A stretch of DNA of 64,000 nt from Enterococcus asini ATCC 700915 (GCF_000407365.1 NZ_ASVU01000001.1:186001-250000); one strand, 5' to 3'; shown: positions 9,982-19,243, counted from the stretch's first letter. Program-made: numbers and translations. The notes: a model not told the origin generated them from the letters alone.

Positions 9982-10503
9982 TTATTTCAAATACGTAAGT
10001 TCTTCATTGGCCAGCTTCTTCAACTGAACCTTCCGCTCATTGACCAAAGACAAAAGCGAAGCGGAGAATTCTTCTAAAACACTCCGGGCTCCTTTGTATG
10101 CATAGCCACCCATGGCTACCGTGTCTTCGGGAGATAAGATGACCTTGCGCTGGCCGATTTGCTTGAAAAACTCTTCCACGATGTAATTAGGTAAATAAAA
10201 ATTATTCTGGGCGGTAAATGACTGCAAGAAGACATAATCATCAATGGTGATATAAACGTCATCCAAAGAATCAAAGCCCACGTAGCTAGACATGGTGGCC
10301 GCCCGTTTCTGCAAGACTTCTTGAATCTTTTGATTTAATAAAAGTACGGTTTCGATTTCTTTGGTTTTGTGCTCCAACATCCGCCGACGAATATCCCGAC
10401 GTTCCTCGTACCGAATCCGTAAATTAAATGCGATAATCACGATTAACGCACCAATCATCACCCCTACTAAAGCTGCCAAGCCCACGATCCAAATCTCTGT
10501 CAT
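9982..10503 (-). CDS. Membrane-anchored protein of unknown function
   Basis: This 173-residue protein has one N-terminal hydrophobic helix (about residues 4-27). A charged, probably coiled stretch follows (about 28-75, rich in Arg, Glu and Lys), then a soluble domain of about 100 residues. The topology suggests a cytoplasmic domain on a single membrane anchor. I do not recognise the family. A GGGAGA site precedes the ATG, and an extended -10 (TGCTACAAT) lies upstream at about 10560. It is divergent from the thioredoxin-like gene and ends at its own terminator, so it is probably monocistronic. Confidence 0.75.
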   Translation of the reverse strand: MTEIWIVGLAALVGVMIGALIVIIAFNLRIRYEERRDIRRRMLEHKTKEIETVLLLNQKIQEVLQKRAATMSSYVGFDSLDDVYITIDDYVFLQSFTAQNNFYLPNYIVEEFFKQIGQRKVILSPEDTVAMGGYAYKGARSVLEEFSASLLSLVNERKVQLKKLANEELTYLK

Positions 10504-10670
10504 AAACTGTCTCCCTTATTCCTAAGACGGGTTTTCCGTCGTTTCGTTTGTTATTTTGATTGTAGCAGTTTCCCAAGGAATTTGGTAGACTCTCCCACCT
10601 TGAAAACACAAGAAAGCACCTTTTTTGACTTCTCACTGTCCCGGGCTTATGGTAAGGGCGAGGTGATTGA

Positions 10671-11030
10671 ATGATTAACGTAACCGATTTTGAAACAGGT
10701 TTGACGCAATTGCAAGAAGCCCCGCTAGCCATTGCCTATATTTCCATGCCAAATTGTAGCGTCTGTGTCTCCGTAAAGCCTCAGCTAGTCAAGCGCTTAG
10801 GCCCTACCGGAATTCCACTGTTACACTTTGATGCTGCGGCACTTCCTGAAGTCGCCGGAAGTTTCCAAGTCTTAACCGCTCCGGCCATTTTACTCTACGC
10901 CCAAGGCAAAGAAGTCGACCGCCAAGCCCGGTTCATCGACTTCAACCGCCTGGAAACCGAGGTTAAAAACTACTTAGCAGCCGGCAGTGCTCCCGTGGAC
11001 TACGCTGCACTTTTTGCGTCAGAAGAATAA
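10671..11030 (+). CDS. Thioredoxin-fold family protein
   Basis: This 119-residue cytoplasmic protein has a thioredoxin-like redox motif CSVC (residues 29-32) in the usual context after a beta strand (AIAYISMPNC). A cis-Pro loop (LTAPAILLY) follows. The active site is CxxC but not the classical CGPC, so redox partners may differ from those of TrxA. It is longer than classical thioredoxin by a C-terminal tail. A GAGGTGA site precedes the ATG. It faces rex and shares a bidirectional terminator with it. Confidence 0.85.
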   Translation: MINVTDFETGLTQLQEAPLAIAYISMPNCSVCVSVKPQLVKRLGPTGIPLLHFDAAALPEVAGSFQVLTAPAILLYAQGKEVDRQARFIDFNRLETEVKNYLAAGSAPVDYAALFASEE

Positions 11031-11064
11031 AAACTCGCCCTAGCATTTTAGGGCGAGTTTTTTT
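11031..11064. terminator. Bidirectional terminator between thioredoxin-like gene and rex
   Basis: A perfect 12-bp stem AAACTCGCCCTA/TAGGGCGAGTTT with a 6-nt loop, flanked by A and T runs, so it can end transcripts from both sides. Confidence 0.9.
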
Positions 11065-11070
11065 GTGCTG

Positions 11071-11715
11071 TTATTCTGCTTCCACGTTAGCATTGCTGTG
11101 TAAAAAGTAAATCAAAGTTTGCAGTTCATTGGTCAAGTCTACATTTTGAATCAAGACTTGTTTTGGCGCATGAAGCCGTGCCGGAGTAAAGTTCAAAATG
11201 CCTTTAATCCCTGCTCGGACTAATTCATCCACAATTGGTTGGGAATGTTCTGCGGGAACCGTTAAAATCGCAATGTCGATTTCTTGCAGACGAATTTGTT
11301 CTGCCATGTCTTCCAAAGGATACACGGGAATCCCGTCTAAAATCCGGCCGATAATGTCTTTGTTCACATCAAAAGCCGCGCTAATACGGATACTATTGCT
11401 TTGGTGGAATTTGTATTTTAACAAGGCGCTGCCGAGATTCCCCACGCCGACTAAAGCCACATTGGACATTTGGTCGTCATTTAACGTCTTGGCAAAAAAG
11501 TTCATCAAGGCTTCGACATCATAGCCGTATCCTCGCTTGCCCAACTCACCAAAGTAGGAAAAGTCCCGACGAATCGTGGCACTGTCCACTTGAACCGCAT
11601 CGCTTAGTTCTGTGGATGAGACTTTTTGTTTCCCAGAGTGATGCAATATACGTAAATAACGATAATAAAGCGGCAGACGCTTGGCTGTCGCCTTCGGAAT
11701 AACTTGATCTTTCAA
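11071..11715 (-). CDS. rex: Redox-sensing repressor Rex
   Basis: This 214-residue repressor senses the NADH/NAD ratio and controls fermentation and respiration genes. The N-terminal winged helix includes KATAKRLPLYYRYLR and SATIRRDFSYFGELGKRGYGY. The Rossmann domain has VALVGVGNLGSAL. The longest frame starts at 11790, but a TTG at 11715 has GGAGGT exactly 7 nt upstream and gives the family's normal N-terminus and length, so I chose it. A possible Rex half-operator overlaps its promoter (11774-11790), suggesting autoregulation. The neighbouring ABC-F gene matches the rex-ydiF neighbourhood of Bacillus. Confidence 0.95.
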   Translation of the reverse strand: MKDQVIPKATAKRLPLYYRYLRILHHSGKQKVSSTELSDAVQVDSATIRRDFSYFGELGKRGYGYDVEALMNFFAKTLNDDQMSNVALVGVGNLGSALLKYKFHQSNSIRISAAFDVNKDIIGRILDGIPVYPLEDMAEQIRLQEIDIAILTVPAEHSQPIVDELVRAGIKGILNFTPARLHAPKQVLIQNVDLTNELQTLIYFLHSNANVEAE

Positions 11716-11773
11716 TTGTACTACCTCCGCTTGTGAATTTCTCTTACGAACTGTCGAAATCATACCAGTAATT

Positions 11774-11790
11774 TTGTGAAAAAACAACAA
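11774..11790. promoter_or_regulatory. Possible Rex operator at the rex promoter
   Basis: TTGTGAA-N4-CAACAA on the plus strand: one half matches the Rex consensus TTGTGAA exactly, the other is degenerate. On the minus strand it overlaps a TTGTTT -35 set 17 nt before an extended TATGAT -10 (11760-11765). Low-to-moderate support. Confidence 0.35.
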
Positions 11791-11941
11791 CCTTGCTCAC
11801 TAGACAACAAGCTTTACTTTTTAAGCAAGACCATCGCAACGGGAAGGAAAGTATGATAGACTAACGGGGAGCGTCGACCGCTTTTTGACACCGGTTGTCA
11901 GGCGAGTCTGACCTACTTTTCACAAGCAAGGAAAATCGACT

Positions 11942-13876
11942 ATGATCTTATTACAAGCAAATCAAATCGCCCGGCTCTTTGGCGCCGAGGTGTTATTCCA
12001 AAATATTCAGCTGGAGATTGCCGACCATGCTCGCATCGGTTTAGTGGGACGAAATGGTGCCGGCAAATCCACCCTCTTAAAAATTATAGCCGGGCTGGAA
12101 GCCCCTGACGAAGGTGCCATCGCCAAAAACAAAACGGCCACCATTGGCTACTTGGCCCAAGATACCGGACTGACCTCTGATAAAACCGTTTGGGAAGAAA
12201 TGCTCGCAGCCTTTGACGCATTAAGGCAACAAGAGCGTCGTCTGGCCGAATTAGAACAAGCCATCGCTGCTAGCACCCCGAACACCCCAGAAGCTATACG
12301 GATCTTAAAAGAATACGATCAATTACAACACGACTTTCTAGCGGCCAATGGGTATGGCTACGAAGCAGAGATTCGTTCCGTGCTTCACGGCTTCCAATTC
12401 GACGAGAGCTTTTACAACCAGACCATTGATACCCTATCCGGTGGTCAAAGAACCCGGCTAGCCCTAGCCCGGATGTTGTTGCAAAAACCGGACATCTTGA
12501 TTCTCGATGAACCTACGAACCATTTGGATATCGAGACATTGTCTTGGTTGGAAAACTATTTGCAAAACTACAGCGGTGCGCTGTTGATTGTTTCCCACGA
12601 CCGCTACTTCTTGGATAAAGTCGTCTCGGAAATCTACGAAATCAGTCGCCATAAAATGCGCCACTATAAAGGAAATTACAGTCGTTACTTAGATTTAAAA
12701 GCGGAGCAGTTGCAAAGTGAGTGGAAATCCTACGAAAAACAACAGGAAGAAATCCACAAACTAGAAGACTTTGTGGCTCGTAACTTAGTGCGGGCTTCCA
12801 CTACTAAACGGGCGCAAAGCCGTCGCAAACAATTGGAAAAAATGGAACGTATGGATAAGCCTCAAGGGGATGAAAAGTCCGTCCATTTTCTTTTTGATAT
12901 CGACAAGCCTTCTGGCAATGTGGTCTGCCAAGTGGAAGCTGCCGCCATTGGTTACGACAAAGAAGTCTTAGCCAGTCCGATTGATTTAGACATCCGCCGC
13001 AAAGACTCCGTGGCACTGGTGGGACCAAACGGCATCGGCAAATCCACCTTGCTTAAGTCTTTAATCGGTGAATTGCCGTTTCTAGCAGGTAGTGCTCATC
13101 TAGGGACCAACGTCTCCATCGGCTATTACGACCAAGGACAAACAGAACTCAATCCACGCAAAACAATTCTCCAAGAACTTTGGGACGAGCATCCGACTAC
13201 CCCGGAAGTGGAAATTCGCAATGTCTTAGGCGGGTTCTTATTCTCCGGAGAAGATGTGGAAAAACCGATTGCCCTCTTAAGCGGTGGCGAAAAAGCCCGG
13301 GTCGCTTTGGCAAAATTGGCCATGAACAAAGAAAACTTCTTGATTCTAGATGAACCTACCAACCATTTGGATATCGACAATAAGGAAGTCTTGGAAAATG
13401 CCTTAATCGATTACGAAGGCACTTTGCTCTTCGTCTCCCATGACCGTTACTTTATCAATCGTCTGGCTTCCAAAGTAGTCGAGCTCTCCCCTGAAGGTAG
13501 CAAGTTGTACTTAGGCGACTACGATTACTACTTGGAAAAGAAAAAGGAAGAAGAAGAGCTAAAGGAATTGCTGGCTCAAGAGACTGCGCCGACAACTACT
13601 CTTTCCCAAGGCAAACAAAGCTTCCAAAACAGCAAGGAACAGCAAAAACTCCTGCGTAGCTTGCAACGGAAAGTCACCCAAGTAGAAGAAGATTTGGCAA
13701 AACTGGAAGAAACTATGGGACAATTGGAAAGCGAAATGGCGAAACCAGAGATTCAAGCTGATCATCTAGCTTTGACAGAATTAAACCAACAGCTGGAAGA
13801 AGCACAAGAAAAACAAGAGGCTCTGCTGGAAGAATGGGAAGCCGCTAGCCTGGAACTAGAAGAATACGAAAACTAA
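11942..13876 (+). CDS. ABC-F family ATPase (YdiF-type)
   Basis: This 644-residue soluble protein has two ABC domains and no membrane segments, as in ABC-F translation factors that act at the ribosomal E site. Domain 1 has Walker A GRNGAGKST, signature LSGGQRTR and LDEPTNHLD. Domain 2 has GPNGIGKST, LSGGEKAR and a second LDEPTNHLD. The inter-domain linker is charged (residues ~240-320), and the C-terminal ~110 residues are a coiled coil rich in Glu, Gln and Lys. Length and proximity to rex fit YdiF rather than an acquired resistance ABC-F. About 90 nt of leader with short hairpins precedes the start. Confidence 0.92.
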   Translation: MILLQANQIARLFGAEVLFQNIQLEIADHARIGLVGRNGAGKSTLLKIIAGLEAPDEGAIAKNKTATIGYLAQDTGLTSDKTVWEEMLAAFDALRQQERRLAELEQAIAASTPNTPEAIRILKEYDQLQHDFLAANGYGYEAEIRSVLHGFQFDESFYNQTIDTLSGGQRTRLALARMLLQKPDILILDEPTNHLDIETLSWLENYLQNYSGALLIVSHDRYFLDKVVSEIYEISRHKMRHYKGNYSRYLDLKAEQLQSEWKSYEKQQEEIHKLEDFVARNLVRASTTKRAQSRRKQLEKMERMDKPQGDEKSVHFLFDIDKPSGNVVCQVEAAAIGYDKEVLASPIDLDIRRKDSVALVGPNGIGKSTLLKSLIGELPFLAGSAHLGTNVSIGYYDQGQTELNPRKTILQELWDEHPTTPEVEIRNVLGGFLFSGEDVEKPIALLSGGEKARVALAKLAMNKENFLILDEPTNHLDIDNKEVLENALIDYEGTLLFVSHDRYFINRLASKVVELSPEGSKLYLGDYDYYLEKKKEEEELKELLAQETAPTTTLSQGKQSFQNSKEQQKLLRSLQRKVTQVEEDLAKLEETMGQLESEMAKPEIQADHLALTELNQQLEEAQEKQEALLEEWEAASLELEEYEN

Positions 13877-13880
13877 CCAA

Positions 13881-13909
13881 AAACCTCGGTGATTGCGCCG
13901 AGGTTTTTT
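13881..13909 (+). terminator. Terminator of the ABC-F gene
   Basis: A 9-bp stem AAACCTCGG/CCGAGGTTT followed by a T run, just after the stop codon. Confidence 0.85.
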
Positions 13910-14002
13910 GCTTAGTTTCCCAAGTATCCGCCTTTAGTCTGATGTATTTTGCCTCTTTATCTGGTTAACTAGTCTTGACTACACAGACGAAGGAGGCGCA
14001 AC

Positions 14003-14719
14003 ATGAGAAACGAACGCACCAGAAACCCGCTTAAAATCATCCTTGGGGTGGCTTTGATTTCGAGTGGCTTAGGTATTTTAGGTATGCAACAAATCACCTA
14101 TAATTCTTTTCATGGGTCTTTTACCGATGACGAGTATTTCGAAAGCACTTTGACCAAAACTGAGTACGCAGATGAGGCTAACGACTACTTGAAAGTGGAA
14201 GGCATTCAAACCCCTTTGGTACTGCAAACCGATGAACGGTGGTCCAACGAAAGCTACGGCGTCGACGGTGGTCAGAGCATCGCCGAAAACGGCTGTGCCC
14301 CTGCTTCATTGGCCATGGTGCTTGCCTATCATGAAAAACGCAGCGTCTCCCCGAGTGAAATTACCGATTGGGCCCAAGCGAAATACTACGTGGCAGGTTC
14401 TGGCACCGACTGGTCGATTTTCTCTGACTTTGCCCAGGCCAACAATCTGACCTACCACGATTTAGGTGCCGACTTTACCAAGGCTCAACCTTACTTAGAA
14501 AAGGGCATCCCCGTGGTGGTTTCCGCCCTCCCTGGTGAATTCACCGACAATGGACACATTATGGTTTTAGCAAATTACCAAGCAACAGAAGATCATTTGA
14601 CTATCTTAGACCCTAATGACGATCCGGAAAAATCTCATACTTACACTTGGTATGCCGCCAGTGAGTATGTCGATCAGTTCCAGCATTATTGGACCTTTAC
14701 CAAAGACACAGCACTCTAA
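14003..14719 (+). CDS. Membrane-anchored C39-like peptidase family protein
   Basis: This 238-residue protein has an N-terminal hydrophobic segment (about residues 11-31) that would anchor or export it. The outer domain is papain-like of the C39_2 type: catalytic Cys in ENGCAPASLAMVL, His in GHIMVL and Asp in LDPND. This group includes putative bacteriocin-type leader peptidases and cell-surface cysteine proteases. No bacteriocin or ABC exporter gene lies nearby, so the substrate is unknown. A GGAGG site is 8 nt from the ATG. It ends at its own terminator. Confidence 0.85.
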   Translation: MRNERTRNPLKIILGVALISSGLGILGMQQITYNSFHGSFTDDEYFESTLTKTEYADEANDYLKVEGIQTPLVLQTDERWSNESYGVDGGQSIAENGCAPASLAMVLAYHEKRSVSPSEITDWAQAKYYVAGSGTDWSIFSDFAQANNLTYHDLGADFTKAQPYLEKGIPVVVSALPGEFTDNGHIMVLANYQATEDHLTILDPNDDPEKSHTYTWYAASEYVDQFQHYWTFTKDTAL

Positions 14720-14721
14720 TA

Positions 14722-14757
14722 AAAAACTGTCTATTTTTTAGACAGTTTTTTATTTTT
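14722..14757 (+). terminator. Terminator of the C39-like gene
   Basis: A 12-bp stem AAAAACTGTCTA/TAGACAGTTTTT with a 5-nt loop, then a T run. Confidence 0.85.
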
Positions 14758-14825
14758 TTCGCTTACGCTTTTTTCTTTGCTATACTAGTAACAAAGAAAA
14801 GGCTTAATCATAAAGGAGTGATTGG

Positions 14826-15938
14826 ATGCGCATCGGAATTTTAAAAGAAATCAAAAACAATGAAAATCGGGTCGCCCTCCCCCCAAGTGGCGTTTTGGAA
14901 TTACGCAATCAAGGTCATGAGGTCTGGGTGGAAGCTGGCGCCGGCCTTGGTTCGGCCATTACTGATCAGGAATACGCAGCGGCTGGAGCGGTCATTAAGG
15001 AGGTAGCGACCGAGGTTTGGTCCTGTGACTTGGTGTTAAAAGTCAAGGAACCGCTGGCAGAAGAGTATCAATACTTCCGGGAAGGCTTGTTGCTCTTTAC
15101 CTATTTACACATGGCGGCCAACCAACCTTTAGCCGAAGCCCTTTTAGCCAGCAAGGTCAATGCCATTGCCTACGAAAATGTCACTACTCCTACCGGCCAA
15201 CTGCCACTACTTGCTCCCATGAGTGTCATCGCAGGACGAATGGCACCACAAATCGGCGCCCGCTTCTTGGAACGTTCCTCTGGCGGAGCAGGCATATTAC
15301 TAGCCGGTGTTCCAGGAGTGAAACGAGGAGAAGTTGTCATTATCGGTGGCGGCATCGCCGGTACCAATGCCGCGCAAATCGCCTTTGGACTAGGAGCAAA
15401 AGTCACCGTTTTAGATACAAACTTGCAACGCCTACAGGAACTGGAGTCCGAATTCTCCGGGCAGATTCAGACCCTGTCCTCGAATTTAAGCAACTTGGAA
15501 ACATCATTGGCTGTGGCAGACCTCGTGATTGGCGCCGTCCTTTTGCCAGGACACAAAGCACCTAAATTAGTCACTCGAGAAATGGTGGCTCAAATGAAAC
15601 CTGGTTCCGTCATCGTAGACATCGCCATCGACCAAGGAGGCATCTTTGAAACCGGCGATACCGTGACCACCCATGACGCGCCGACTTATGTTCGAGAAGA
15701 CGTCATCCACTATGCCGTGGCCAATATGCCTGGAGCGGTCCCTCAAACTTCGACCTATGCCCTGAGCAATGCCACCTTGCCTTATATCTTAGAATTGGCC
15801 AAACAACCAATTAGCGACGTTTTGCGAGAAAACCAAGACCTTTGTCATGGTGTCAATACTTTCCAAGGGCACCTAACCTTACAAGCCGTGGCCGAAGATC
15901 TGGATATGTCCTACACTTCATTGGAACAATTGCTATGA
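14826..15938 (+). CDS. ald: Alanine dehydrogenase
   Basis: This 370-residue enzyme interconverts alanine with pyruvate and ammonia using NAD. It shows the family start (RIGILKEIKNNENRVALPPSG), catalytic Lys and His regions (DLVLKVKEP and YLHMAANQ), and an NAD-binding Rossmann motif VIIGGGIAGTNAAQ. The later DIAIDQGGIFE motif is typical of Ald rather than transhydrogenase. The ATG at 14826 has AAAGGAGTGA upstream. Its stop overlaps the start of the cysteine hydrolase (ATGA), so the two are co-transcribed. Confidence 0.96.
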   Translation: MRIGILKEIKNNENRVALPPSGVLELRNQGHEVWVEAGAGLGSAITDQEYAAAGAVIKEVATEVWSCDLVLKVKEPLAEEYQYFREGLLLFTYLHMAANQPLAEALLASKVNAIAYENVTTPTGQLPLLAPMSVIAGRMAPQIGARFLERSSGGAGILLAGVPGVKRGEVVIIGGGIAGTNAAQIAFGLGAKVTVLDTNLQRLQELESEFSGQIQTLSSNLSNLETSLAVADLVIGAVLLPGHKAPKLVTREMVAQMKPGSVIVDIAIDQGGIFETGDTVTTHDAPTYVREDVIHYAVANMPGAVPQTSTYALSNATLPYILELAKQPISDVLRENQDLCHGVNTFQGHLTLQAVAEDLDMSYTSLEQLL

Positions 15939-16441
15939 ACGAGGCAGGATTATGCGATGCTCTATTGATCATCGATCTGCAAAATGGCGTTTGTTATGGT
16001 GAAACACAGTTGCATCATTTAGACGAACTGATTATCCGAGTCAATCAAAAAATTGAGTGCTACCATAAGGCTAAGCGTACAATCATTTTCGTTCAGCACA
16101 ATGATGCAGACCTTGTGAAAAATACCCAAAGCTGGTCACTCATCCCAAAACTACAAACAGAAAAAGGTACCCATTTTGTTCAAAAACAGCATGCAAACTC
16201 GTTTTATCAAACCGACTTGGATTTGATTTTAAAAAAGCATCAGGTTCAAACCATTGAAATCTGTGGTGCCCAAACCGAATACTGCATTGATGCCACTATT
16301 AAAATGGCACATGGGCTGGGCTACCGTCTATTTCTAGAAAAGAGTCTCACTAGCACTTACGACAATGATTTTATGAGTGCGCGACAAACCATTGGCTTTT
16401 ACGAAGGAATCTGGGCGCAACGCTTCTTGACACTTGTTTAA
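15935..16441 (+). CDS. Cysteine hydrolase, isochorismatase family
   Basis: This 168-residue protein has the isochorismatase-like hydrolase fold. The Asp sits in ALLIIDLQNGV, and the nucleophilic Cys in the GAQTEYCIDATIK motif. Members hydrolyse nicotinamide, isochorismate or N-carbamoyl amides; the substrate cannot be told here. I chose the ATG at 15935, which overlaps the ald stop by 4 nt, because the longer frame runs through ald. Its base composition is visibly more A+T-rich than ald, suggesting recent arrival. It ends at a bidirectional terminator. Confidence 0.88.
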   Translation: MNEAGLCDALLIIDLQNGVCYGETQLHHLDELIIRVNQKIECYHKAKRTIIFVQHNDADLVKNTQSWSLIPKLQTEKGTHFVQKQHANSFYQTDLDLILKKHQVQTIEICGAQTEYCIDATIKMAHGLGYRLFLEKSLTSTYDNDFMSARQTIGFYEGIWAQRFLTLV

Positions 16442-16443
16442 CA

Positions 16444-16483
16444 AAAAACTACCAGCGAATGTTGCTCGCTGGTAGTTTTTTTG
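16444..16483. terminator. Bidirectional terminator between cysteine hydrolase and potD
   Basis: A perfect 15-bp stem AAAAACTACCAGCGA with its complement at 16466-16480, followed by T run; A run on the other side. Confidence 0.9.
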
Positions 16484-16513
16484 ATTATCTATTTGATTGA
16501 AATTTGAATTTGC

Positions 16514-17587
16514 TTATCTCCTATACATCTTCAACTCTAAGAACAAGTCGTTGTAAATTCCTAGATACTCAGGTCCTAAGTCTTCATAAACTTCCATATG
16601 AGTCAGCATTTCATCGGTTGGATAAAATTGCGTGTCTCCAGAAATTTCGGCCGGCAAGAGTTTCTTGGCGGCTTCATTGGGCGTGGAGTAACCGATATAT
16701 TCCGCATTTTGAGCGGCATTTTCTGGTTCCAACATGAAGTTGATAAAGGCATAGGCGCCATCGATGTTTTTAGCAGTCTTAGGAATCACGATATTATCAA
16801 ACCAGAGATTGGAGCCTTCTTCGGGAATCACGTAATGAAGATGTTCATTTTCGTACATCATATCTGCGGCTTCCCCGGAGAACGTGATGGCTAAAGGACT
16901 TTCCTCGTTGGCCATGTACATCTTGATTTCATCCGCCACGATGGCTTTGATGTTTGGCGTCAAGTCTTTCAGATGGGTAAAGGCTGCTTGTAGCTGGCCA
17001 CGGTCTTTTGAATTTAAAGAATAACCGAGACTTTGTAAGCCAATGCCCATGACTTCTCGGGCGCCGTCGATAACCATGAGCGAATCCCGGAAGTCTTCCT
17101 TCCACAGATCATTCCAAGAAGCAATCGCCCCGTCTTTGATGAATTTGTCATTGTAGACGATGCCCAACGTCCCCCAGAAATAAGGAATGGAATACTGATT
17201 TCCAGGATCAAAACTCAGATCTAAAAAGTCGTCATGAATGTTTTCCAGACCTTTGATCTTACTGTGGTCCAATTTCACTAGGAGGTTTTCTTTCATCATT
17301 TTTTGAATCATGTATTCGGAAGGAATGGTGATGTCGTAAGCCGTTCCTCCCTGTTGAATCTTGGTAAACATGGCTTCATTGGAATCGAAGGTTTCATAAT
17401 TCACCTTGTAGCCTGTTTCTTCTTCAAACTTATCGATTAACTCAGGGTCGATGTAGTCTCCCCAGTTGTAAATATTGACGATTTTCGCTCCGGCCATCCC
17501 GGTGGCATGCTCCAATTGTTTCACAGCAAAAAGGAGCACACAGATGATGGCGACGATGCCGATAATCAATGATTGCAATCGTTTCAT
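16514..17587 (-). CDS. potD: Spermidine/putrescine ABC transporter, substrate-binding protein
   Basis: This 357-residue extracytoplasmic binding protein delivers polyamines to PotB/PotC. An N-terminal hydrophobic segment (residues 5-23) exports or anchors it; I see no clear lipobox, so it may stay membrane-anchored. Then comes the PotD start IVNIYNWGDYIDPELIDKFEEE, with YDITIPSEYM and IPYFWGTLGIVYN that form the polyamine pocket. Last gene of potA-potB-potC-potD; it overlaps potC by ATGA. Full length for the family. Confidence 0.93.
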   Translation of the reverse strand: MKRLQSLIIGIVAIICVLLFAVKQLEHATGMAGAKIVNIYNWGDYIDPELIDKFEEETGYKVNYETFDSNEAMFTKIQQGGTAYDITIPSEYMIQKMMKENLLVKLDHSKIKGLENIHDDFLDLSFDPGNQYSIPYFWGTLGIVYNDKFIKDGAIASWNDLWKEDFRDSLMVIDGAREVMGIGLQSLGYSLNSKDRGQLQAAFTHLKDLTPNIKAIVADEIKMYMANEESPLAITFSGEAADMMYENEHLHYVIPEEGSNLWFDNIVIPKTAKNIDGAYAFINFMLEPENAAQNAEYIGYSTPNEAAKKLLPAEISGDTQFYPTDEMLTHMEVYEDLGPEYLGIYNDLFLELKMYRR

Positions 17588-18426
17588 CGAATTTCTGGCA
17601 CCTCCATTCCCTTCCGTCGGCCTTTTCCTGGACGCTTGCGGTTTTCCTTACTGATGAAGTAATAACCGACAACAAGTACCATGGAGAATAGGAAGACCAA
17701 GGTTGACAAGGCATTGATTTCTAGGCTGATACCTTGTCGAGCCCGAGAGTAAATTTCCACTGACAAAGTACTAAAGCCATTTCCTGTGACAAAGAAAGTC
17801 ACAGCAAAATCATCCAAGGAATACGTAAAGGCCATAAAGTAACCAGCGATAATTCCCGGTGTCAGAAACGGCAGAATAATGTGGCGCAAGACTTGGAAAT
17901 TATTTGCTCCTAAGTCTCTTGCGGCATCCACCATGGAGTCATTCATCTCTTGGAGCTTCGGTAAGACCATTAAGACCACAATGGGAATCGAGAATGCTAC
18001 GTGAGACAAAAGCACGCTGGTAAAGCCTAATTGGAAGCTTTTTACCACGGAACCTACCAAAGTGAAGAAAATCAAAAAACTGGCACCGATAATAACATCC
18101 GGAGAAACCATCAAGATATTGTTAAAAGACAGCAACGCGTTTCTAGTGCGCCGGCGCTTAGTGTAATAAATCCCCATGGCGCCAAAAGTACCGATAATCG
18201 TCGCCAATAAAGCGGATAAGAACGCCAACATGAAGGTATTTAAAACGATGATGATCAAGCGGGTGTCTTCAAAAACGGCTTGGTAGTGTTCAAAAGTGAA
18301 GCCCGTGAAGGAATTCATATTGCCCCCGGCATTAAAGGAGTAAAACACCAGATAAAAAATCGGAATGTATAACAAGACGAAAAAGACCACGAGGTACAAT
18401 TTCGACCAAGCAAATTTCTTTTTCAT
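17584..18426 (-). CDS. potC: Spermidine/putrescine ABC transporter permease PotC
   Basis: This 280-residue inner-membrane permease has about six hydrophobic segments and the EAA loop that contacts PotA (MVDAARDLGANNFQVLRHIILPFLTPG). It forms a heterodimer with PotB. It is linked by 4-nt ATGA overlaps to potB upstream and potD downstream, which supports tight translational coupling. The last residues are basic and hydrophilic. Confidence 0.94.
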   Translation of the reverse strand: MKKKFAWSKLYLVVFFVLLYIPIFYLVFYSFNAGGNMNSFTGFTFEHYQAVFEDTRLIIIVLNTFMLAFLSALLATIIGTFGAMGIYYTKRRRTRNALLSFNNILMVSPDVIIGASFLIFFTLVGSVVKSFQLGFTSVLLSHVAFSIPIVVLMVLPKLQEMNDSMVDAARDLGANNFQVLRHIILPFLTPGIIAGYFMAFTYSLDDFAVTFFVTGNGFSTLSVEIYSRARQGISLEINALSTLVFLFSMVLVVGYYFISKENRKRPGKGRRKGMEVPEIR

Positions 18427-19232
18427 GGACGACGACCTCCCTTACTTTTTTCACCGGTTAAGAGCATGACCACAAACATGGCAATGATTAAAATCACACC
18501 GATTGTGGAACCCATACCCCAGTTTTGGGTGACTAGGAAATGTTGCTCAATCGCCGTCCCCAGGGTAATTACCCGGTTTCCTCCGATTAGACGCGTCAGC
18601 ATAAAGAGCGACAGCGAAGGGATAAAAACGGCCTGAACGCCACTTTTGACTCCGTTTAAAGATAGTGGAAAGACTACCCGCCGGAATGTCTCGAAGCTAT
18701 TGGCTCCTAAATCACGACTGGCGAAAATCAAGGACGGATTCAATTCTTCTAAGGCGTTAAAAATCGGCATGATCATGAAAGGCAATTCAATATAAGTAGC
18801 CACCACGATAAAGCTAAAGTCAGTAAACAAAATCTGACGCGGGGCGATGCCAAAGAGTCCTAAAAAGTTGTTAATCCCACCGTGAACCCCGAAGATTCCG
18901 ATAAAGGCATAAGCTTTCAAGAGCAAGTTAACCCAGGTGGGCAAGATGATCAACAACAGCCACAAGTCTTTGTGCTTAAGTTTTGTCAGAAAGTAAGCCG
19001 TGGGGTAGCTGATCAATAAGGTCAACACCGTAATCAAAAAGGCATAGAGAACCGAGTTGACGGTCATCGCCAAATATTTGCCACTGGCTAAATAGGTCTG
19101 GTAATTGGCAAAGGTGAAATTGCCATTCATATCAAAAAAGGACTGATAGATAATCAAAAGAACCGGTGCGATTACAAAAAGCAAAAGCCAAATCACATAA
19201 GGGATCGAATAAAGACGGCGCATTTTTGTCAT
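18423..19232 (-). CDS. potB: Spermidine/putrescine ABC transporter permease PotB
   Basis: This 269-residue permease has about six membrane helices and the EAA motif IFASRDLGANSFETFRRVVFPLSLNGV. It pairs with PotC to form the polyamine channel. The start ATG at 19232 has a GGGGGCGA site and lies 11 nt after the potA stop; its end overlaps potC by 4 nt. Confidence 0.94.
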   Translation of the reverse strand: MTKMRRLYSIPYVIWLLLFVIAPVLLIIYQSFFDMNGNFTFANYQTYLASGKYLAMTVNSVLYAFLITVLTLLISYPTAYFLTKLKHKDLWLLLIILPTWVNLLLKAYAFIGIFGVHGGINNFLGLFGIAPRQILFTDFSFIVVATYIELPFMIMPIFNALEELNPSLIFASRDLGANSFETFRRVVFPLSLNGVKSGVQAVFIPSLSLFMLTRLIGGNRVITLGTAIEQHFLVTQNWGMGSTIGVILIIAMFVVMLLTGEKSKGGRRP

Positions 19233-19243
19233 ATCGTCGCCCC

